A stretch of 64,000 nt of DNA from Seriola aureovittata (lineage: Eukaryota > Chordata > Actinopteri > Carangiformes > Carangidae): positions 19,847,501 to 19,911,500 of the forward strand of contig NC_079373.1 of NCBI RefSeq assembly GCF_021018895.1, in the 5' to 3' direction. Position numbers and translations under genes: made by a program. A model generated the notes under the pieces. That model was given only the letters and a program-made list of their open reading frames with translations, ran no database searches and was not told where the DNA came from. Shown here one piece after another: positions 51,901 to 60,900 of the stretch (position 1 is its first letter; the number at the start of each line of letters is the position of its first letter).

Positions 51901-54900
51901 TGTTGTATGTATGTATGTATGTATGTATGTATGTATGTATGTATGTATGTATATGTGTGTACACAGAGAGAGAGAGAGTATATGTATATATGTGTGTGTG
52001 TGTGTACTGTATATATTTATGTGCTTTATCTGCACAGACGTTACAGCTTTGGATGCAGGAGAATTTATTACATACTTACCTACTTGCTATCTGGAAATTA
52101 ACACATTATCTTTATTTGCTACTGAATCCGTCCTCTTCTTTTCTCAGATGTCAATGACAACGTGCCCTTTTTCACTTCCTCCATCTACGAGGCATCAGTA
52201 ACAGAAGGAGCCCAGATAGGTACTTCGGTTCTCCAAGTGTCTGCCCATGACAAAGACCTGGGTCTTAATGGAGAGGTTTGTAGTTATCTACTTGTGTTCA
52301 TGTTGTGCAGGTACAGACAAATGAAGAGTTGTGATAGAAATCTCTTCAACCACATCTGCAGACTGATTGTTCCTTGCTAAGCCATCCTTTTTACACTAGA
52401 AGGATTGTGCTGTAACATTGCACCACAATCCCTTAAGTGCAGAAGCTTTTGTTTCAGAGTTATCAAGTGTTGTCGAAATGGCATTGAGAAATGTGCCATT
52501 GCGACTGTGACAATATCGGTGGGATGTGGTGTTTTATGAGACTCTGGGAATACAACATTTTCAGCTATAAAGCCTTTAATTTCTGCTATTTCTGCATTAT
52601 TGTAGAAATATAATGGCTTAATTTTCAAATTCCCTGTGCTCCACAGATCACTTACTCACTTCTGAGTGACAGTAGTGGCGACCACCATCTGTTTCGCATT
52701 GACCCTGAATTTGGGGTCATCTACACAGAAGCTGTGTTTGATCGTGAGGCCCGCAGCTCCTATTTGTTGGAAGTTCAGTCAGAAGATGGCCAGGAGTCGG
52801 CGCGACCTGGCAAGAACAAACAGCCAAACTCAGGTTGGAAATGATCAGGATTTTATTAATGGCATCAGACCCTCTCTTCTAGCATAAAACACCTCATGAA
52901 TTTATATTTCGCTTCCTTTTATGACATTAATGGTTTGACATTTCGGGAATACACTTATTTGTTTTCTTGTCAATAGTTGGATGAGAAGATTGATGCCACT
53001 CTTATGTCTATGCAGTTAATATGAAGCAAGAGGCTAGCTGTGTCCACCTGTTTCCAGTCTGTATGCTCAGCTATGCTAGGCTAACTGCCTTCTCGACGTC
53101 GCTTCATATTGACCATAAAGACATAAAAGTGGAAACAATCTTCTCGTCTAACTCTCTGCAAGAGAGTCCCAAAATATTGAACCACTCCTTAAAGACATTT
53201 CTAAACCCATTTTAGTGTAATTACTGTTCAGTTAAAATTAGAATATAGTAAGTTACATTAGATTTAGTGCATTTCTTTTTAGTTATACAAATAGTTGTTT
53301 TTCATTGTTTTAACATTCTAGGAAACTAAATAAGCTGGCAGAATTAACTTTGAAGTGACCTCTGCCCTGGTGAAATGCCCTATTCATGAAAAGCAGCATT
53401 GTTGTTTCCCCATAAGCCTAGAGGCTAATACTGAAAACTCAACCATGATGAGTGCTTCCTCTGTGCGCTGTGTATTAAAGGGACTGCATTGACATTTACA
53501 CCTTGGGATTGACTTTAAAAAGTGAATCTTAATTTGATTTATTCCACTGCCATGACCAGACAGCCTCACTTTCTCCCATGTAAAAATAGCTCAGATTTCT
53601 TGGCACTGCTTTTTTTTCTTTCTTTTCTTTTTTTGTTTGACAACCGATTTTTTTTCTCTTCCCTTTTTTAATTTTCGCTGTTCAATATTTAACCAGTACG
53701 GCCTTTGTTTGGTTACCATGTTCTCTTTGTGACATTTTGGCAGTCATAAAACCCCAGTCTGTATCTTGAATGATGTAATATGACGCTTGTATTCAGAAGT
53801 GGGTCTTTTGCCAGTGTTTGTGAGGGAGGTATTAGGGGTAAAGGGTGAGGTTTTGGAGCAGCAAAGCCTTTTCTCCAGGGTTGCCAGGGCTGCTTAGCAT
53901 TTGCAATGAGCCTTAGCTGTGTCTTGTGCTACGTATCTCCCACATCCAGAAGGGCTCATCTCCTCTACAAACATTACCTGTCTCTCTGCGTTATCCCTGG
54001 GATACACCAAGAGGAGGAGGTAAATGTAAAAACAAGCTGAGGAAATAGGGCCACCCTCCACCACCATCATCTCTTGCTGCAGCAGCTCCAAATTAACATG
54101 TCACCCATGTGTTCTGTGAGCAGATAATTTACTCTTTCTAACTAAAGAAATAAACAGCGTAATGAGGAGGGCACAGATAAGACACAAACACTTGTCATCT
54201 TATAAATATTTAACCTTCCAAGTAGAGAGGTTCTTTATCTACTCTCTGCAAAAAAGCAGCTTGTTGAGAAGGCTCAGCCCCATGACTGTAATTCTCTCTG
54301 TAGAAACCAGTTACCCCGTTAAAACAATAAACTCTTAACAAAATGAATAATTTATGTAATTTACAGCACATCTTTGTGAATAATGTTTTGTCTGATTTCC
54401 ATGTCAATGAGGCACATTGCATTGGGTTAAGTGCCTCTTCCCCACTAAACAGTGACAATGAATTGTAAAATCAATAAACAGATGGAAGGAGAATATGCAC
54501 ATGCGGTGTTGGCCAACTGTGTGAGTGTGTGTGCGTTTGTTTGTGTGCTGTGTCATTTAATGTTCTGCCATTCTGTCATTTTTGCAGACACAGCGTATGT
54601 GAGGGTTTTCATCAGCGACGTCAACGACAACAAGCCGGTCTTTGCTCAGCGACTGTATGAAGTCGGTGTCGACGAGAATGCAGATGTGGGCTTGGCTGTT
54701 GTCACCGTTAGTGCTAATGACGAGGATGAAGGTATGCTTGATGAGGCAGCCGTCTGAGGGGCGTCCCATGAAGATTTTACTGATGCCACTTCCTAGAAAT
54801 AAAGGTTATAGAAGCAAGCCAACCAGAACCAATATAAAAGTTTTTGCGAGCCACTTTGAGACTTTATACAAGTTTCCAGACTGCACTTTCTTTATCTATC

Positions 54901-57900
54901 ACCAGACTCTCTTTCGTGAAATAACAGAATTATTTTGGCAGTCTATCAGTCATTTTTTCCAGCAGTGACTTGTGTGCCAAGTAGGCACCTTTTTGCAAGA
55001 TTGCCTGCATTTGTAACAGTATGCATGAACTGACCCTCTGGGCAGTCTTTCCCAGTCTGGCCTGAGCTCTGCTGAAATCATGCGGTGTGCTAGATTTAGC
55101 AGTAGTCATTTGAGTGCTTGTTAATGCACTGTAGCACATATGTTCCAAAAAGAGTGACACGCTCCCACACAGTAGGTGGGCGGGATTTAAGCAATAAAGC
55201 AGTTGCTCATCCTCCATACAGCAGTAGCCTAAGATGCCTTTATCAAGCATGTTTAGGTCCGTTAATCAAGTATTTATGGCGAGCGGGGGTGCAGCTTAGG
55301 CCAGGCTGCAGCTCTAATGATGAATTGCTGTGGAATAACACCAACCCCCAACATTAAAGTTACAATACTGTTGCACTTGTGCCCGAGAGGCTACCCTCAA
55401 TCTGTCTTGTTTAAAAACTCCACCCTGGGCTTGACTGCTGTAAGCCTGCCAGATCCCTGTGGGAGGCAGGGAGCACTTTGTCAGCTAGGGTTGTGTTAAT
55501 AGTACAGATTAGTGTATTTACATGGGATTGTAGCTACTTTAACCCAACAGGATGATTGAAAGCAAATACTGTACATTCCAGGAGATTATCTTATCTATTC
55601 CGATGTTAAACCAGTAGATTGGATGGTCTCCATGGAGACACAGCGGATAAGTTAAGATATTGACTTCCTCTTTACTAAACTACATCCCTCCACCCTCTCA
55701 CAGGCCTCAAAATCATTCCCTTGAGGGTACTATCAGAGTGCATTATACTGCTTTTCACTCTCATGCTCCCTTTTACTTTTTCGGCACTCTTTTTTTAATT
55801 AGTATCTGATTAAAGCCGAGGAGACGAAGTACAAGGTTTCCATTTAATTAAGTAATCAAAACAAGAAAGGCATACACGAAAACCTACTAATGCTCAGGTC
55901 TCAGAGGAAATGAGGTGTAATACCCTTGTGGTTATGCCCCTCTGTTGTTCCTAGCATCATAGTGCTTCCACTAAATGTAAGAAAATGGGCAATACTGAAG
56001 TGTTCAGTATGTCCATTTCTTAGCATGTTGGAGCACTTCTGTCCTTGTACGTATGCTTCACCTTATTACTGTTACAAAATGTGTATTTGTAGCATCAGGA
56101 CTGTTATTTCACAGTCCCAGTCATGCATTTTGTAATTCTTGACACAGGGGCCAATGCCAAGCTGCGCTATCAGATAACATCTGGCAACAAAGGTGGTGTT
56201 TTTGACATCGAGCCAGAGGTGGGGACGATCTTCATTGCGCAGCCACTGGACTATGAGCAGCAGAAGAGATACAAGCTGCTGGTCCTCGCCTCTGACGGAA
56301 AGTGGGAGGACTACGCCGCCGTGGTGGTTACTGTGGTTAATAAGAATGACGAAGCACCTGTGTTCTCCATGAATGAGTACTATGGATCTGTCACAGAGGA
56401 GCTCGATGGGTCACCCGTGTTTGTACTACAGGTGAGAGGCTGAGATGATCACTGCTAAGAGGTTTTACACTGCAGTTTTTTTCAATATTGATTTTCATTA
56501 TCTTTTAGATAGCTTTTTTTTTAAATAAAGAGCCACTCAAAATTTTAGCTCTATGTAAGAGTATTGCTTAGAATATGTCAGTGTAACATGTTATTTCAGA
56601 CATCTACTGTCAGTCTCTTCTTGTTTCAACATCATAAAAATATCATACCAGTAAGTTGGAGAGACAGTAGTAATGGATTTTGAGTGGAGAAATTCAGCAG
56701 TAAGGCTGTCAGGCCCACTCTGAGGCCGGATGTAAGAAACATCCCTGGTCAGAGCTCATTGCTTCAATTTAGGTGGTCAGCAAAAAGTGCAAACACTTAA
56801 ATGGGTTGTCTGAAATGATCCAAAAGCAAAGAAGACCCAGGTGACAGTTGAAAAGAGATAAGAGGAGGCAGTAATTTGGGTTTGACTGGGTGAATGAATA
56901 TCCATTTTCTTCAGAAGTTGTCTTTATCTCTGCAGGTGACGGCAACTGACCCAGACAAAGATGCAGACCAGGGCGCCATACGGTATTCCATTCATGGCCA
57001 AGGGGCAGAGTCACACTTCATGATCAACGACATCACAGGGGAGATGTATGCCCAACGCACCATGGACCGGGAAGAGCGTGCCGTTTGGCGCTTTGTTGTC
57101 ATGGCAACGGACGAAGAGGGTGAGGGACTTACTGGCTTTACGGATGTTATTATTAACGTGTGGGACATCAATGACAATGCCCCGGCCTTCTCCTGTGCCC
57201 CTGATAATTGCCACAGTAGCGTGGCGGAGAATTCCCCCCCTGGAGCGTTTGTTGTGGAAATGACAGCCGTAGACCTTGACGATGCAGCCGTAGGTCAGAA
57301 CGCAATCCTCACCTATAGGATTACTGAGAACACGCACAACACAAACAATGCAGACCTCTTCGCTATTGATTCCAGCACTGGCACCATATCTGTAGCAGCG
57401 GAGGGTCTGGACCGGGAGTTTGCTGACAGCCACCGGCTGGTAGTGGAGGCCCGGGACGGCGGGGGTATGACGGGTACAGCTACTGCCACTATTGTTGTAA
57501 CAGACATCAACGACCACGTTCCAAAGTTTAGGGAGGACTGGTGTGGTGCTCGTGTGCCAGAGAGCACTAATGAAGACGCTCCTGTTCTGGAGTTGAGTGC
57601 CGTGGACCCTGACACTGGCACATATGCACAGCTGACCTTCAGTGTGGTGGCTGGAGACCCAGAGCAACAATTCTACATGGTCAGCCACAGACTGGAACAG
57701 ACAGGCACTCTGAGACTGAAGCAGAAGCTGGACTTTGAGAAGCCAGGGAAGCAGCGGTTTAACCTTACAGTTAAGGTAGAGGACTCTGACTTCTCTAGCC
57801 TCATCCACTGTCTGGTTCAAGTGGAGGATGAGAATGATAATGCCCCCGTGTTTGCCCCGAGCTCCCACCCGCTCACTCCCTTGCCTGAGGACATAACTGT

Positions 57901-60900
57901 AGGAACCAGTGTCATTCAGCTCATGGCCACTGACTCTGACTCAGGTCTGAACGGGGACATTTTATACAGCATTCTCCCTCAGTCCGACCCATATGGACAT
58001 TTTACAGTCAGCCGAGCCGGTGTGGTCACAGTCGCTAGGCCGCTGGACAGGGAGACGGTAGCAGGTTATGAACTGGTCGTCATGGCGACAGACCAGGGTA
58101 CCCCGGCGCTGACAGGCAGTGTCACGGTCCACTTGCTGCTGCTAGACATGAATGACAACGGGCCAGAGCTGGAGACAGCCTACGCTCCCGTCCTGTGGGA
58201 GAACAGTCCAGCACCTCAAGTGGTCTGGCTCAACAGGAGCTCAACTCTGCTTCACATTGTGGACAGAGACTCCCCAGAGCATGGGCCTCCTTTCTTTCTC
58301 TCCCTGCCCTCACTTTACTCTGCCGACTTCCACCTACAGGATCATGGGAACGGCTCTGCCACACTCACTGCCCTGCGGAGTTTTGACAGGGAAAGGCAGA
58401 CTGAGTTCCACTTGCCGGTGATTATGATTGACAGTGGCAATCCGCCAATGACAGCCACAAATACGCTCACGATCACCATCGGCGACCAGAATGATAACGC
58501 CCATCAGGCAGGAGAGAAAGATGTCTATGTGCACAGCCGCAAGGGTGAGTTGCTCGCTTCCCCTCATTTCATTCTCTTTGCCCCTTGTTTTCGCTACAGA
58601 GCTTTGCTCAGCATGCAGAGCTTGAGTGAAGAGGGGAAACTGAGGCTACAGCTGAAGGGAAAACTTCTCACTCCCATACCTGCTCAGTGTAGTCTGGAAT
58701 TTATAATTGCGCTCTTCCTTTTACATTCAGTAACAGTGTTTTGTTATGGTAATATTGTTGAAAATCCTTTCTCAAGCCCCCAGCACATTCTTCTCTTGCC
58801 AACCCAATGCCTAAAGCTCAACTGAACACCACGTTATGATAAGGATCACGAATCTTTTTGATTTTTTGTTTTTTTTCCTTTTTTTTTGTAGTCTTTTTAC
58901 CCTTCGGGTAGGTTGGTTAGGTATGTTGGCTTGTTAGTGTTTTGATTGCACACTCAGCTACATGGCAGTTTTGGTAATTGTGGAAAACAGGAGCGCCGTG
59001 ACTCATCCAGGCTGCCATTGTTTACCCAGCTGCAGTACTCTGGCACTGCAGGTCGATAATAACATAATCCATACTGAGATAGCCCCGCTTCCTTAAGCTC
59101 CAAGCTCTCTGAAGTGGAGCACTGAGAGCCTATTCATTCCAGCAGTGGGGCCTCCACAGTTATGAGCATAATAAGTAGAACAGAACACAAGAATGCAAGA
59201 TAAGGAGAAGAGAGGGATGAAAAGATAAGTGTTGGCATCAGCAAATTCTGTCCAGACGGAATCAATGTGTGTGTGTGTGTGTGTGTGTGCGCGTGCGTGC
59301 GCGTGCACGCACTCACTCACACATATGTGTATGTGTGTTTACCTTGAACAGGAAGGATGGCAAATGCAGCACTGGGGAAGGTGTATGCCCCAGATCCTGA
59401 TGACTGGGACAACAAGACCTACACTCTGGAGACAAGCGCAGCCAAGTAAGAACTCACTGTTAAATGCATATAATTTTTTCTGAAAACATGCTGATCTCCA
59501 AATGTGCTGCACAAGTACAAGTGCTTAAGCAGTACAGTACCAGAGGAACTGCCAACAGTGTAGAATTTGAAAAACAAAAATAAAGAGGATGTGGCTGTAT
59601 TTCTCTATCAAGGTCTGTCTGAAACATGCCTTACAGGTACTTCTCCTAATCTTAGATCCAATTCCCTGGCCTTTAATATAAGCTACACTTTCCAAAGGGA
59701 CTTTAATAGCTGTCAATGGTGATTGCAGGTTCTAGAAAATGCAATCAGATTCAAACAAACTAAGCAATCTCGGTCCACCTGTATGATGTTCCCGAGATGA
59801 AACAGCCTGTACGAGCAGGGTCTGACTCCATCAGGGACCTTGTGCAGCTATTCAGTATTCACACAGTCAAGATCAGATTAGAAATACCAATTGCATATTT
59901 GTTTTATTCATGTAACAAATTCTGACAGTTACCATGACAACTATCAAACTCTTTTAGGAGCTTTTTTGGATCAGAAGAATAAGTTTTTTTTTTTTTTTTT
60001 TTTGGTTTTTTTTTGGTTTTTTTTCCTTCTTCTTGATGGTTTTTGTTTTTCTGGATTTTTTCTTTGTCTTTTTTTTTTTTTTTTGTTTGTTTTTTTAAAT
60101 GAATTCACATTCACTTCCTGCTGGAGGAACCCAGCTACAGCTGACCAATTCTCTACTTGTCTGTCTGCCATCTACCAGGTATTTTTCCTCTGAAATAGGA
60201 AGCCACTTGTCTTTTTTTTTTTTCCCTTTCTCTCATCTTCCACTGAAGTCATCCTCTCCTACTTAACAGCTCCTCTGCTTTTCTTAGATACTTCGGTCTG
60301 AACCAGAGCTCGGGGGTGCTGACCATCCGACAGAACACTCCAGCTGGCAGCTACTGGTTGAGGGTCGGGGTGTCTGATGGAGTGTGGCCCGATGTGATGT
60401 CAGGTGTCAGGGTTCATGTCAGGGAGCTGGAGGAAAAGGCCATCCAGTCGTCCGCCTCGCTGCGTTTGACAGGTAATGTTAGCAGAAACACTGACTCACC
60501 TGATGGCATAACTCATTGTATTAATTCTGAATCACTGGGTGCCTGAAGCTTGGCACGTGTGATTTAATTTACCTGTTATATCTCTACATGAACCCCAGAA
60601 GTATGAGTCCAGAAATTATTGAGTGTATTTGTTTTCCAAGTGGATTCCCTGTCTCAGTCATCCTCCACAAAATAGAAAGCTTGCTCTTTGTTGTCGCTGC
60701 CGTTGTTAATTTCCTTTTTGAAGCTGATGTTCAAAGAGACAGGCCACAGGCATGAATAAATTGGTACTTTTCATTGAATGATTATCAGGTTGTCAATCCA
60801 GTTAACACAGAAATAATAGGCTGTCAAGAGAAACTTTTATACTTGCATTATTTAGCATTTTTAAGCATTGTGAAGCAACTATTCACAGTGCTTGTTGGTA

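Noticed and set aside
51900..51960. Possible CRISPR-like or structured tandem array
   Set aside because: It is a simple TATG microsatellite without spacers. No CRISPR array exists in this eukaryotic window.
57011..57868. 285-codon open frame antisense to exon 18
   Set aside because: It is a shadow of the cadherin coding sequence on the other strand: the sense strand has five clear EC units, while the antisense product shows no domain.
58545..58825. Extension of exon 18 frame past its donor to a stop
   Set aside because: Sequence after 58544 loses all cadherin character. A strong gtgagt donor is present, and the next exon continues the domain in phase.
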